In this document: in pieces, positions 24,182 through 33,863 of the stretch | Position numbering within the stretch: the stretch's first letter is position 1 | Layout of the letters: every line of letters starts with the position of its first letter | Origin: DATDAH01 sp963725155 | GTDB lineage: Bacteria > Actinomycetota > Acidimicrobiia > Acidimicrobiales > DATDAH01 | Direction: 5' to 3' | Length of the DNA: 64,000 bases | Assembly: GCA_963725155.1 (NCBI GenBank) | Contig: CAVRXU010000008.1 | Location: 1,054,001-1,118,000 of the forward strand | Made by a program: the position numbers and the translations under genes | The notes under the pieces: model-generated | Told to the model about the DNA's origin: nothing | The model's input: only the letters and a program-made list of their open reading frames with translations | The model's database searches: none

Positions 24182-25471
24182 CTAAGCGGGAAGGGGGATC
24201 TCGGTGGCGCCGCGGAGGTACGGGTGGAGCGGTTCAGGGAGGGCGACGCGGCCGTCCTCGCGGCGATGGACCTCGAGGAGGGCGGCGAGGACCCGGGGGA
24301 CGGCCAGGCCCGAGCCGTTGAGGGTGTGCAGCAGCTCGGTCCCCTTGGCGCCGTCCGGGCGATAGCGGAGGTTGGCCCGGCGGGCCTGGTAGTCGCTCAG
24401 CCACGACACCGACGAGGCCTCCAGCCATTGGCCGAGGCCGGGCGACCAGACCTCGAGGTCCCACGAGCGGTGATGGGCGATGCCCATGTCACCGGCGCAG
24501 ATGTCGATGACCCGGTGGCTCAGGCCCAGCTCGGCGACCATGGCCTCGGCCCGGTCCATGATCTCGATCTGCAGGTCGGGGGCCTGGGCCGGCGTGGTCA
24601 GCGCCAGCAGCTCGACCTTGTCGAACTCGTGGACCCGGAGCAGGCCCCGCGTGTCCCGGCCGGCCGAGCCCGCCTCCCGCCGAAAGCAGGGCGAGTAGGC
24701 CATGAAGCGCATCGGCAGGTCGGCCTCGTCCAGGACCTCGTCCCGGTAGAGGGACGTGAGCGGGACTTCGGCGGTGGGGACGGCCCAGAGATCGTCCCGC
24801 TCGAGGTGGTAGGCGTCCTCGTGGAACTTCGGGAGCTGTCCGGTGCCGACCATGACCTCGGTCCGCACCAGCGACGGGGGCCGCACCTCCTCGTAGAGGT
24901 CGGCGTTGCGGTCGAGCGCCAGCTGACAGAGGGCCCGGGCCACGGTGGCCCCGAGCCCTCGGTAGGCCACGAACATCGACCCGGCCAGCTTCACACCCCG
25001 CTCGAAGTCGAGGATGCCGAGCGCCTCCCCTGTCTCCCAGTGGGGCACCTGCTGGTGCTCGGCGTAGCCGTCGGGGTCCGGGCCGCCCTGGCGGAGGACG
25101 GGGTTGTCGTCCTCGCTCGCCCCGTCGGGGGCGTCGGGCGACGGCAGGTTGGGCACGAGGAGCAGGATCTGGCGGACGTCCTCGGCCAGCCCGTCGGCCT
25201 CGGCGGCCAGCGCCGTCTCGCGCTCGCCGAGGGCCCGGCTCTCGGCTTGCCGCGCTTCGGCCTGCTCGGTCTCGCCCGCCTTCCGGAGGGCGCCGACCTC
25301 CTTCGACAGGGCCTTCACCCGGTGACGGATCTCGTCCCGTTCCTGGGCCAGGTCCCGTTGGCGCCGGTCCAGGTCGACGACCCGGTCGACCGGCGTGAGG
25401 TCCTCACCCCGGCGCCCGAGGGCGGCCTTGACCCCATCGGGGTCGCTGCGGATCAGGCGGACGTCGATCAC
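24182..25471 (-). CDS. serS: Seryl-tRNA synthetase
   Basis: A 429-residue class II aminoacyl-tRNA synthetase that charges tRNA-Ser and tRNA-Sec. The N-terminal 110 residues form the two-helix coiled-coil arm that grips the long variable arm. The catalytic core shows TAEVPLTSLYRDE, motif 2 (FRREAGSAGRDTRGLLRVHE) and motif 3 near the end (NGSGLAVPRVLAALLE). GTG at 25471 is the start; the longer open frame upstream overlaps the ABC transporter gene and is spurious. If the formate dehydrogenase here is a selenoprotein, this enzyme also supplies Ser-tRNA-Sec. Confidence 0.95.
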   Translation of the reverse strand: MIDVRLIRSDPDGVKAALGRRGEDLTPVDRVVDLDRRQRDLAQERDEIRHRVKALSKEVGALRKAGETEQAEARQAESRALGERETALAAEADGLAEDVRQILLLVPNLPSPDAPDGASEDDNPVLRQGGPDPDGYAEHQQVPHWETGEALGILDFERGVKLAGSMFVAYRGLGATVARALCQLALDRNADLYEEVRPPSLVRTEVMVGTGQLPKFHEDAYHLERDDLWAVPTAEVPLTSLYRDEVLDEADLPMRFMAYSPCFRREAGSAGRDTRGLLRVHEFDKVELLALTTPAQAPDLQIEIMDRAEAMVAELGLSHRVIDICAGDMGIAHHRSWDLEVWSPGLGQWLEASSVSWLSDYQARRANLRYRPDGAKGTELLHTLNGSGLAVPRVLAALLEVHRREDGRVALPEPLHPYLRGATEIPLPA

Positions 25472-25555
25472 CGCAGGGAAGGTACCGCCGCCCACCCGCC
25501 GAACCCGGGCCTTTCGACCTGCGCCCGGACGCGGGCCGGTCGGTAGCGTCCGGGC

Positions 25556-26470
25556 GTGAGCGAACCGTCGGCGGTCGAGGTCCGGGACCTGCGCATCGCC
25601 TACGGCGACGTCGTGGCCGTGGACGGGGTGTCGTTCTCGGCTGAAGCGGGCGAGGTGGTGGCCCTGCTGGGACCGAACGGGGCGGGGAAGACCTCGACCA
25701 TCGAGGCCCTCGAGGGTTTCCGCCGGCCCGCCGCGGGCCGCGTCCGGGTCCTGGGCCACGACCCCCTGGCCGATCACGCCACCGTCGTCGGCCGCATCGG
25801 CGTGATGCTGCAGGAGGGCGGGCTCTACCCCGGCATCCGCACCGCCGAGGCCCTCGACCTCTTCGCCGCCTACTACGACGACCCCGCCGAACCGGCTGCC
25901 CTGCTCCGCCGGGTGGGGCTGGATGACCAGGCCAAGGCCACGGCCCGCCGCCTGTCGGGGGGCCAGCAGCAACGCCTGTCCCTCGCCCTGGCCCTGGTCG
26001 GTCGGCCCCACGTGGCGTTCCTGGACGAGCCCACCGCCGGCCTCGACGTGGACGGCCGCCTGTTGGTGCGGGACGTGGTCAGAGAGCAGCGGGATGCCGG
26101 GGTCTGCGTCCTGCTGGCCACCCATGACCTGGCCGAGGCCGAGAAGGTGGCGGACCGGGTGGTGATCGTCGACCGAGGCCGCGTGGTCGCCGACGGCTCA
26201 CCGGCGGAGCTGATGAGCGCCCCGGCCGCCGAGATCCGCTTCGGGGCCCCTGCCGGACTGGACGTGCTCGGCCTGACCGCCGCTCTCGGCGCCCCCGTCA
26301 CCGAGGAGACCGACGGCGAGTACCGGGTGGCGGCCGAGCCCTCCCCCCGCACCGTGGCCGCCCTGACCGCCTGGCTGGCTGAGCGGGACCTGGCCCTGGG
26401 CGACCTCCGGGCCGGCCGCCAGCACCTCGAGGACGTCTTCCTCCGCCTCACCCGGGAGGACGCACCGTGA
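25556..26470 (+). CDS. ABC transporter ATP-binding protein (drug-efflux type)
   Basis: A 304-residue ATPase. Walker A is GPNGAGKTS, the Q-loop is VMLQEGGLYPGI, the signature is LSGGQQQRLS, and Walker B is VAFLDEPTAGLD. The about 80-residue C-terminal extension fits DrrA/NatA-like exporters. GTG at 25556, 84 bases from the divergent serS start. It overlaps the permease gene by four bases. Transported substrate is unknown. Confidence 0.9.
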   Translation: MSEPSAVEVRDLRIAYGDVVAVDGVSFSAEAGEVVALLGPNGAGKTSTIEALEGFRRPAAGRVRVLGHDPLADHATVVGRIGVMLQEGGLYPGIRTAEALDLFAAYYDDPAEPAALLRRVGLDDQAKATARRLSGGQQQRLSLALALVGRPHVAFLDEPTAGLDVDGRLLVRDVVREQRDAGVCVLLATHDLAEAEKVADRVVIVDRGRVVADGSPAELMSAPAAEIRFGAPAGLDVLGLTAALGAPVTEETDGEYRVAAEPSPRTVAALTAWLAERDLALGDLRAGRQHLEDVFLRLTREDAP

Positions 26471-27201
26471 GCGGCGGTACCGCCCTGGCCGCCCAGGCCC
26501 GGATCGAGACCACGCTGTCGCTGCGGCGGGGCGAGTCGCTGCTGCTCACCCTCGGCATCCCCGTGGGCCTGCTCGTCTTCTTCTGCGTGGTCGACGTGCT
26601 GCCCATCGACGGCGACGACCCGGTGGCCTTCCTGGCTCCGGGGGTCTTGGCCCTCGCGGTCATGTCCACCGCGATGGTGAACCTGGCCATCGCCACCGGC
26701 TTCGAGCGCCAGTACCTCGTCCTCAAGCGCCTGGGCGCCACCCCGCTGGGCCGCGGGCGCCTCCTCGGCGGCAAGACCATCGCCATCGGGCTGGTCCTCG
26801 TGGTGCAGGTGGTGATCCTGACCGTCGTGGCCCTCCTCCTGGGCTGGGACCCCGACGTCGCCGGGGTCCCCCTGGCGCTGGCCGGCGCCGTCCTGGCCAC
26901 AGTGGCCTTCGCCGGGATCGGCCTGTGGATGGCGGGCACACTGCGGGGCGAGATGACCCTGGCTCTGGCCAATGGGCTCTACCTGGTCCTGCTCCTGCTG
27001 GGCGGCATGATCATCCCTCTCGACGAGCTGCCCCGCGCCGTGCGGACCTTCGCCGAGCTGCTGCCCGCCGCCGCGCTGGCGGACATCACGACCGGGGCGC
27101 TCACCCCGGGGGGCGACATCGCCGTCCGGTCCTGGCTCGTGCTCGTCGTGTGGGCCGTCGCCGCTCCGGCGGCGGCCATCCGATGGTTCCGATGGGAGTG
27201 A
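26467..27201 (+). CDS. ABC-2 type permease
   Basis: A 244-residue membrane protein with six predicted helices, typical of ABC-2 permeases that dimerise with a DrrA-like ATPase. YLVLKRLGATPLGRGRLL is the conserved coupling-helix region after the second helix, and LLGGMIIPLDELPR is the usual re-entrant segment. GTG 26467 overlaps the ATPase stop. An aminotransferase gene follows within five bases, suggesting a shared transcript. Confidence 0.87.
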   Translation: MSGGTALAAQARIETTLSLRRGESLLLTLGIPVGLLVFFCVVDVLPIDGDDPVAFLAPGVLALAVMSTAMVNLAIATGFERQYLVLKRLGATPLGRGRLLGGKTIAIGLVLVVQVVILTVVALLLGWDPDVAGVPLALAGAVLATVAFAGIGLWMAGTLRGEMTLALANGLYLVLLLLGGMIIPLDELPRAVRTFAELLPAAALADITTGALTPGGDIAVRSWLVLVVWAVAAPAAAIRWFRWE

Positions 27202-27206
27202 CCGCC

Positions 27207-28598
27207 ATGAACGACGCCCCCCGCCTGCCCGTCACGTTGGTCGGCGACGGCGAGCCCGTGCCCTGCGTCGACGGGATCGACCGCCCGTACCTGAACCTGG
27301 ACGCCGGAGCCTCGACCCCGGCCCTGCCGACCGTCGCCCAGCGGGTCACCGAGTTCCTACCGCGGTACTCCAGCGTCCACCGGGGTGCGGGGTACCGCTC
27401 CCGGGAGGCCACGGCGGCCTACGAACGGGCCCGGGACGCCGCGCTCCTCTTCGCCGGGCGGCCCCCCGACGGCGACGACGTGGCCATCCTCTGCCGCAAC
27501 ACGACCGAGGCCATCAACCACCTCGCGTACCGGCTCCGTCTGCGCCCCGATGACGTGGTCGTGACCACGGTGGTCGAGCACCACGCCAACCTGCTGCCCT
27601 GGGCCCGGATCTGCCGGCGCCGCTTCGTCGAGTGCGGGACGGCCGGGACCTTCACGCTGGAGGAGGTCACGGCCCAGCTCGACGAGGGTCCCCCGCCCGT
27701 CCTCCTCGCGCTGACCGCGGCCTCCAACGTCACCGGCTGGCGCCCGCCCCTGGACGAGATCATCGCCGCCGCCCACGACCGGGACGTGCCCGTGCTCGTC
27801 GACGCCGCCCAGCTGGCCCCGCACGGCCCGCTGCCGGCGGCCGCCGACTTCCTGGCCTGGAGCGGGCACAAGCTCTACGCCCCCTTCGGCACCGGCGTGC
27901 TCGTCGGGCCCCGGTCGGCCTTCGCCGACGGCGATCCCTTCCTGGCCGGAGGGGGGGCGGTCGACCTGGTCGACCTGGACGAGGTCATCTGGACCGATCC
28001 CCCCGAGCGGGAAGAGGCGGGTTCGCCGAACGTGATCGGCGCCGTGGCCCTGCACGCGGCCATGGACGAGCTCACTGCCATCGGCTGGGACGCGGTCGCG
28101 GCCCACGACGACGAGGTAGCCGAGCGGCTGCGCCCGTCTCTGGCCGCGGTGCCCGGGGTCCGCCTCCTCGGCCCCGACCTGGCCACACCGACGCTGCCCA
28201 CCGCCACCTTCACCGTCGACGGGCTGTCCCACGCCCTCGTGGCCGCCCGCCTGAGCGCGGAGTTCGGCATAGGGGTCCGCCACGGTTGCTTCTGTGCCCA
28301 CCCCTACCTGCTCCGCCTCCTCGGACTCGACGCCGACGAGGTCGCCGCGTACCGGGGTGCCGTCCTCCGCGGGGACCGGCGGGAGATCCCAGGCGCGGTC
28401 CGGGCCAGCGCCGGCCTCTCCACCTCCCTCGAGGACGTGGATCGCCTCGTCGCCGCCGTCACCCGCATCGCGGCGGGCGAGCGGGCGCCGGTGGCGTACG
28501 AGCAGGACCCCCACACCGGGGACTTCTGGCCGCAGGGCGACCACCCTGGCTGGACGGCGGCGGACCGCAGCCTCGGCGCGTCTTGTGCCCGGGGCTGA
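27207..28598 (+). CDS. Class V aminotransferase (cysteine desulfurase/selenocysteine lyase-like)
   Basis: A 463-residue PLP enzyme. The Schiff-base lysine is in WSGHKLYAPFG and the PLP-contacting Asp-Gln in LVDAAQLAPHG. GIGVRHGCFCAHPYL places a cysteine pair in the region where cysteine desulfurases hold the catalytic Cys. ATG 27207 has GGGAG eight bases upstream and follows the permease stop at 27199-27201; an in-frame ATG at 27192 overlaps that gene. Substrate may be cysteine, selenocysteine or another amino acid; the CFC motif keeps desulfurase activity possible. It ends nine bases from the convergent hypothetical gene. Confidence 0.82.
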   Translation: MNDAPRLPVTLVGDGEPVPCVDGIDRPYLNLDAGASTPALPTVAQRVTEFLPRYSSVHRGAGYRSREATAAYERARDAALLFAGRPPDGDDVAILCRNTTEAINHLAYRLRLRPDDVVVTTVVEHHANLLPWARICRRRFVECGTAGTFTLEEVTAQLDEGPPPVLLALTAASNVTGWRPPLDEIIAAAHDRDVPVLVDAAQLAPHGPLPAAADFLAWSGHKLYAPFGTGVLVGPRSAFADGDPFLAGGGAVDLVDLDEVIWTDPPEREEAGSPNVIGAVALHAAMDELTAIGWDAVAAHDDEVAERLRPSLAAVPGVRLLGPDLATPTLPTATFTVDGLSHALVAARLSAEFGIGVRHGCFCAHPYLLRLLGLDADEVAAYRGAVLRGDRREIPGAVRASAGLSTSLEDVDRLVAAVTRIAAGERAPVAYEQDPHTGDFWPQGDHPGWTAADRSLGASCARG

Positions 28599-28606
28599 GC
28601 CGCGAC

Positions 28607-29077
28607 TCAGACCTCGGGGAGGGCGATGCAGACCACGGTGCGATCGCCGGCGGGCCAGGTGTTGGCCGTCGGGGCCACGACGATGTCGGCCTCCGTGCCG
28701 CAGCGATCGGCCACCACCTGGTCGAACCCGGTCTCGCCGGGATAGGGCCCGATCGGCAGGGGGACCACAGCCACGATCCGGGGCGAGATGGAGAGGCAGG
28801 GGGTGTCGGTCCCGTAGGGCACCGACCGGCCGTCCTCCTCCACCACGTCGGTCTCCACGTAGCACTGGCCCGGCGTCATCGACCGGACGTCGGTGCCCTC
28901 CGGCCCCCGGCGCAGGAACACGAGGCTGACCCCGACGACCAAGGCCACGGACAGGACCACCGCGAACACCACCGTGCCGCGACCGACCCGCGTGGTCGGC
29001 GGGGTGGCTTCCACGTCGATCACGGGGCGGCCCGACAGGGTGCGGGACGCGGCGTCGGAGGAAGCAGACTCGAGCAC
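28607..29077 (-). CDS. Single-pass membrane protein with four extracytoplasmic cysteines
   Basis: A 156-residue protein with a short cytoplasmic N-terminus, one helix (about 34-55) and an extracytoplasmic domain. The motif MTPGQCYVE, followed by three more cysteines, resembles septum-formation-type (PF13845-like) domains of Actinobacteria, but the match is by eye and weak. GTG at 29077 is the likely start. Neighbours give no clear functional hint: a convergent aminotransferase and a co-oriented SDR 44 bases upstream. Confidence 0.55.
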   Translation of the reverse strand: MLESASSDAASRTLSGRPVIDVEATPPTTRVGRGTVVFAVVLSVALVVGVSLVFLRRGPEGTDVRSMTPGQCYVETDVVEEDGRSVPYGTDTPCLSISPRIVAVVPLPIGPYPGETGFDQVVADRCGTEADIVVAPTANTWPAGDRTVVCIALPEV

Positions 29078-29121
29078 GGTTCACCCGTCGGCTCTGGGAC
29101 CTCTGCTTTGAGGCCTCCGGA

Positions 29122-29907
29122 TCAACCTTTGAGCTCGCCCGCGTTCACCATGAGGGACTGGCCCGTCACCATGCGGGCTCGGTCCGAGCAGAGCCAGACC
29201 ACCGCTTCGGCCACGTCCTCGTCGGCCGGGATCTCGGGGATCGACATGTTGGCCGTGATCTCGCTCACGACCGCCTCGGGCGGCACCTGGCGCTCGCCGG
29301 ACTGCCAGTCCACGTACATCTGCACCGGCGGGCCCCACATCCAGGTCGGGATGACGACGTTGACCCGGATGCGGTCGGGGCCGAGCTCGTCGGCCAGGTG
29401 GTACATGGCCGACAGCAGGGCGCCCTTGGAGGCGGCATAGGCGATCTGGGGCATGGCCGTGGGCGGGAGGACCGAGGACTGCGAACCGATCAGGACCACA
29501 GCCCCACCCCCCGCGTCCCGCAGCGCGGGGGTCACGGCCCGGACCACGTTCATCGACCCGACCACGTTGGTGTCGAAGCAGCGGCGCCAGTCGTCATCGG
29601 ACGACGCCGCCAGGTTGCCGAGGGCGGTGTCGACCGCGGCCACCTGCGCCACCGCGTGCACGGCGCCGAAGCGGTCGGTGGCCGAGGTGACGAGGGCCTC
29701 GCAGGCGGCCAGGTCACCGATGTCGGTGGGGACGGCCAGAACCCGCTCCCCCGACGGGTCCAGCTCGGCGGCCGCCGCCGCCAGCTTCTCCGCCGACCTC
29801 GCGGCGACCACGACGTTGGCCCCGTCCCGCAGGGCGAGCCGGGCCACCTCCCCGCCGAGGCCCGGGCCCACGCCCGAGACGACGACGGTCCTGCCGTCGA
29901 GGATCAC
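29122..29907 (-). CDS. Short-chain dehydrogenase/reductase
   Basis: A 261-residue classical SDR. The cofactor loop is VSGVGPGLGGEVARLAL (G-x3-G-x-G), NVVVAARS suggests NADP preference, and the active site is Ser in LIGSQSS plus Y-x3-K in IAYAASKGA. Substrate is not known; mycofactocin-linked and steroid SDRs share this pattern. The GTG at 29907 overlaps the end of the CtaG gene by four bases, so it is the last gene of the oxidase transcript. Confidence 0.85.
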   Translation of the reverse strand: MILDGRTVVVSGVGPGLGGEVARLALRDGANVVVAARSAEKLAAAAAELDPSGERVLAVPTDIGDLAACEALVTSATDRFGAVHAVAQVAAVDTALGNLAASSDDDWRRCFDTNVVGSMNVVRAVTPALRDAGGGAVVLIGSQSSVLPPTAMPQIAYAASKGALLSAMYHLADELGPDRIRVNVVIPTWMWGPPVQMYVDWQSGERQVPPEAVVSEITANMSIPEIPADEDVAEAVVWLCSDRARMVTGQSLMVNAGELKG

Positions 29908-30839
29908 GCGGACGTGTCCAGTTCGGCCCGGGCCGTGCCCGCGGCGTCGAACGCGGCCTGGACGGCGTCGAAGGTGAGCGCGTCGTCGGACGGGTCCCAG
30001 CGGGGTGTCCGGGTGTGGGCGATCCGGACGGGGTCGCCGCTCTGCTGGGCGTAGGCCCACCGGAAGAACACGACGCCGATGAGCATCCAGAGGTAGGACC
30101 CACCGACCAGCTTCATGATGACGCCGGCGGCCTGCTGGTCGGAGGTGACCGAGACGCCCCAGAGGCGGAACGGCGTGTCGTACACGTTGTAGACCGAGCC
30201 GTCGGCGAAGATCAGCCACGAGGCCGGCACCGTCGGCAGCAGCGACATGGCGAAGAGGTAGACCATGGCGGGCGGGCTGGACATGCGCCACTCGGCGAAC
30301 GGCCCGAACACCGGCATCCACATGAGCACGGCGCTGGCCACCACCAGGACGTGGATCCCGTAGTGCATCGGACCGTTGGTCACCACCTTGTTGACCAGCG
30401 CAGGCCAGTGCGTGAAGACGACGACGGCGTTGAACAGGAGACCGGCGACCAGGGGCCGGGAGAGCCGGTGCAGCCCGCGGTAGGAGGCTGACCCCTCGGG
30501 GACGACCAGGCGGGCCAGCCAGGGCGGCGTCGCCAGCAGGAAGAGCAGGGGCATCACGTAGCTCAACAACAGGTGCTGGGCCATGTGCAGCGAGAACAGG
30601 TACTCCTCGCCGAGGTCGTGCAGGGGCCAGTCCGAGGCGAGCCAGAGGGTCAGGATCCCGGCGACCAGGCAGACCGCCTGGCGGCGACCCAGGACGGGCT
30701 GGCCGGCGGGCACCACCTTGGGGCCGATGACCCGGGTGACGTAGAGCGACAGAGCCACGACGCCGAGGACCAGGAGCCAGACCTCGGGGTGCGGCTGCCA
30801 GCGCCAAGCAGCCTCGTTGGCGGCCAGCACCGGGACCAC
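29904..30839 (-). CDS. CtaG-like cytochrome c oxidase assembly protein (caa3 type)
   Basis: A 311-residue membrane protein of the caa3_CtaG family with about seven helices. Hallmarks are SLHMAQHLLLSYVMPLLFLLATP and the second His block MHYGIHVLVVASAVLMWMPV. The family is needed for assembly of aa3/caa3 oxidase, probably copper delivery. GTG 30839 overlaps the subunit IV stop. The C-terminal about 40 residues are a polar cytoplasmic tail. Confidence 0.85.
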   Translation of the reverse strand: MVPVLAANEAAWRWQPHPEVWLLVLGVVALSLYVTRVIGPKVVPAGQPVLGRRQAVCLVAGILTLWLASDWPLHDLGEEYLFSLHMAQHLLLSYVMPLLFLLATPPWLARLVVPEGSASYRGLHRLSRPLVAGLLFNAVVVFTHWPALVNKVVTNGPMHYGIHVLVVASAVLMWMPVFGPFAEWRMSSPPAMVYLFAMSLLPTVPASWLIFADGSVYNVYDTPFRLWGVSVTSDQQAAGVIMKLVGGSYLWMLIGVVFFRWAYAQQSGDPVRIAHTRTPRWDPSDDALTFDAVQAAFDAAGTARAELDTSA

Positions 30840-31187
30840 CTACGGGTGCTGCCAGTAGTGGAAGGTGGTGAGCATGACGATGTAGACGGCGATGGCGATG
30901 AACAGGCCGGCGAGGAACACGCGGGTGAAGAGCCTGTTGTCGAAGCGCAGGTGCATGAAGTAGCCGATGACCAGGGAGAACTTCACGACCATCATCGTGA
31001 TCAGGGCCGGGATGAGGAGCTCGCCGAAGTCGAACCAGTAGGTGCTGATCTCGGCCAGGGTGATGACGGCGAGGAGGGCCGCGACCTTGACGTAGAGCAG
31101 TTCCGTCGGGTGGTGGGCCCCGGACTGGTCCGGCTCGGTGGGCAGCGCCTCGTACTCCTCGTCGGTCAGCGCGTCGGTGGTGCTCAT
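30840..31187 (-). CDS. ctaF: Cytochrome c oxidase subunit IV
   Basis: A 115-residue protein with three helices matching prokaryotic COX4/CyoD-like subunits (MMVVKFSLVIGYFMHLRFD is the conserved segment). It stabilises the core oxidase. ATG 31187 follows the subunit III stop by seven bases. This gene reads through cleanly, unlike the three genes upstream. Confidence 0.85.
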   Translation of the reverse strand: MSTTDALTDEEYEALPTEPDQSGAHHPTELLYVKVAALLAVITLAEISTYWFDFGELLIPALITMMVVKFSLVIGYFMHLRFDNRLFTRVFLAGLFIAIAVYIVMLTTFHYWQHP

Positions 31188-31194
31188 CGTGACC

Positions 31195-31813
31195 TCAGGC
31201 TGCCAGGTAGACGACGGTGAAGATGACGATCCACACGATGTCGACGAAGTGCCAGTACAGGCCGATGATCTCGACCGTCTCGGCCCGTTCCGGGCTGAGG
31301 CTGCCCGCGGAGCGACAGTCACGAGCAGCGACAGCAGCATGACGATGCCGACGGTCACGTGGACGCCGTGGAAGCCGGTCAGCGTGTAGAAGGCCGAGCC
31401 GAAGATGTTCGTGGTGTAGCCCAGGCCCTCCCGGCACGAACGACGTGAACTCGTAGACCTGGCCGCCGATGAAGATCGTGCCCGAGCAGCGCCGTGGTCG
31501 ACGCAGCCACAGCCGGTTCCGGCGCATGTCGCCCCGGGTCGATGGCCGACACGGCCAGCACCATCGTGAGCGAGCTCATGAGCAGCACGAACGAGCAGAC
31601 CGACGTGAACGGGATGTCGTAGACGTCCTGGGGCGTCGGCCCCTCGACCGACCGGTCGTGCAGCAGCAGGTAGGTGGAGATCAGGCCACCGAAGAGCAGG
31701 CACTCCGAGGCCAGGAACACCCACATGGCCAGCTTCTCGTTGGAGAGGCCGGTGCTGGTGGCGTGGCCCCCGGCGAGAGGCTCGCCGGGGGCGGCGATCG
31801 TGGCGTCAGTCAC
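31195..31813 (-). CDS. ctaE: Cytochrome c oxidase subunit III (five frame breaks)
   Basis: Subunit III of the aa3/caa3 oxidase from GTG 31813. Family segments are intact but lie in different frames: NEKLAMWVFLASECLLFGGL, then GTIFIGGQVYEFTSF, then GFHGVHVTVG, then YWHFVDIVWIVIF. Breaks fall near 31536, 31505, 31482, 31432 and 31317, each explained by a single added or lost base. Conserved residues flank every break, so these look like consensus errors rather than decay. The start overlaps the subunit I stop by 8 bases. Confidence 0.82.
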
Positions 31814-33856
31814 CGGCGGCCTCCTCGGTCTCGGCGGTCACGAGCTCGGCCGGCTCGGGCTCTGGCGCAGCCTCCACCTCGGCTGCGGCGGCGTCACCGT
31901 CGCCCAGGGCCGCGCCCGGGGCATGGTGGTGCGGCGGGTTCTCGTCGTCGTCGGCGGGCTCCAGGCCCCACCCGTAGATCCCGCCCAGCACCAGGATCAC
32001 GCCGGCGACGGCCCAGGCCAGGTTGAAGATGAGGCCGTAGCCGATGAGCGGCAGGCCGAGCGCGACGACCACGCGGCCAGTAGGACGGCGACGGCAGGTG
32101 GACGTCGGTGGCGTCGCCCTTCTGGGCGACGTCCTCGGTCTCGGCGATGCGCACGGTGCGCCCGCTCTCGTCCTCGCCGTACTTGCGGTGCCAGAACTCG
32201 TCGAGCTGGGTGACGGTGGGGATCTCGTCGAAGTTGTGCGCCGGGGTGGGCGACGGGAGCATCCACTCGAGGCTGCGGGCGTCCCACGGGTCGGGGCCCG
32301 GCGGCGGGGCGCTGGCGGCGTGGATCCGGCTGCGGACGACGTTGACCAGGAAGACCAGCACGGAGACGGCGATGGTGAAGGCGCCGATGGTGGCGACCAT
32401 GTTCCAGACGTCGAAGCCGTAGCCGTCTTCGTAGGTGTAGATCCGGCGGGACATGCCCTGCAGGCCGAGGATGTGCATCGGCCCGAACGTCAGGTTGAAG
32501 CCGATCAGCATCAGCCAGAAGTTGACCTTGCCCATCTTCTCGTTGAGCATGTAGCCGAAGACCTTGGGCCACCAGAAGTAGAAGCCGCCGAAGAAGCCGA
32601 GCATCGCGCCGCCGAAGAGGACGTAGTGGAAGTGGGCGACGATGTAGTAGGTGTCGGTCTGCTGGGTGTCGGCCGGGGCCACGGCGTGGGTCACGCCCGA
32701 CAGGCCACCGATGGTGAACATCGCGACCAGGCCGATGGCGAACAGCATCGGCGTCGTGAACTCGAGCTTGCCGCCCCACATGGTGGCCATCCAGTTGAGG
32801 ATCTTCACGCCCGGTGGGCACGGCGATGAACATCGTCGACAGCGAGAAGGCCGCCACCGAGATCGGCCCGAGGCCGGAGACGAACATGTGGTGGGCCCAC
32901 ACGCCCCAGCCCATGAAGCCGATGGCGATGCCCGAGAACGACCATGAACGGGTAGCCGAAGATCGGCTTGCGGCTGAAGACCGGGATGATCTCGGACACG
33001 ATGCCGAAGCTGGGCAGGATCAGGATGTAGACCTCGGGGTGGCCGAAGATCCAGAACAGGTGCTGCCAGAGCAGCGGGTCGGCGCCCTGGGCGACGTTGA
33101 AGAAGTTGGCGCCGAAGAGCCGGTCGAACAGGTGAGCAGGAACAGGGCCACGGTGATGACCGGGATGGCGAAGACCAGCAGGAACTGGACGACCAGGATC
33201 ATCCAGGTGAAGACCGGCATCTTCATCAGCGTCATGCCCGGGGCCCGCATGTTGAGCACGGTGACGATCAGGTTGACGGCGCCGGCCAGCGAGGCGATGC
33301 CGGTGATCAGCAGGCCGAGGGTGTAGAAGTCGATGCCGTGGGTCGGCGAGAAGACGACGCCCGTGTTCGGGGCGTAGGCGAACCAGCCGCCGTCGGCGCC
33401 GCCGCCGAGGAACCAACTGGTGTTGAGGAAGATGCCGCCGACCAGGAAGCACCAGAAGCTGAAGGCGTTGATCCGCGGGAAGGCGACGTCCCGGGCGCCG
33501 ATCTGCAGCGGCATCAGGTAGTTGGCGAACGCCGCGCCCATCGGCATGACCACGAGGAAGACCATGGTGATGCCGTGCATGGTGAACACCTGGTTGTAGG
33601 TGTCGGCCGAGAGCAGGTCGCTGCCCGGGCGGGCCAGCTGCGTGCGGATGAGCAGGGCCTCGCTGCCGCCGACGAGGAAGAAGAAGAAGGCGGCGACGCC
33701 GTACATGATGCCGATCTTCTTGTGGTCGACGGTGGTGACCCAGCTCCGCCATCCGGTGGCCGTCGCCGGGCGACGGAACACGCCGAGCGGCTGGAAGTCG
33801 TCGTCGCCTTCAGCCGCTGCCGGCAGAGCGAGTGGGCGTTCTTCGGTGAGTGCCAC
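31806..33856 (-). CDS. ctaD: Cytochrome c oxidase subunit I (four frame breaks)
   Basis: The catalytic subunit of the heme-copper oxidase, from GTG 33856. All metal ligands are present: heme a His94 in FTMHG, CuB His and crosslinked Tyr in FGHPEVY, the CuB His pair in WAHHMF, and the heme a3/a histidines in AHFHY. Frame breaks occur near 33131, 32940, 32811 and 32074; conserved sequence resumes right after each. After the core, a C-terminal extension of about 120 residues adds a further hydrophobic segment and an Ala/Glu-rich tail. It reduces oxygen to water and pumps protons. Confidence 0.85.
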
Positions 33857-33863
33857 GGGTGCC

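Noticed and set aside
24182..26125. A 647-residue extended SerS
   Set aside because: The extra N-terminal part is antisense to the ABC ATPase gene and has no family match; GTG 25471 gives a normal SerS.
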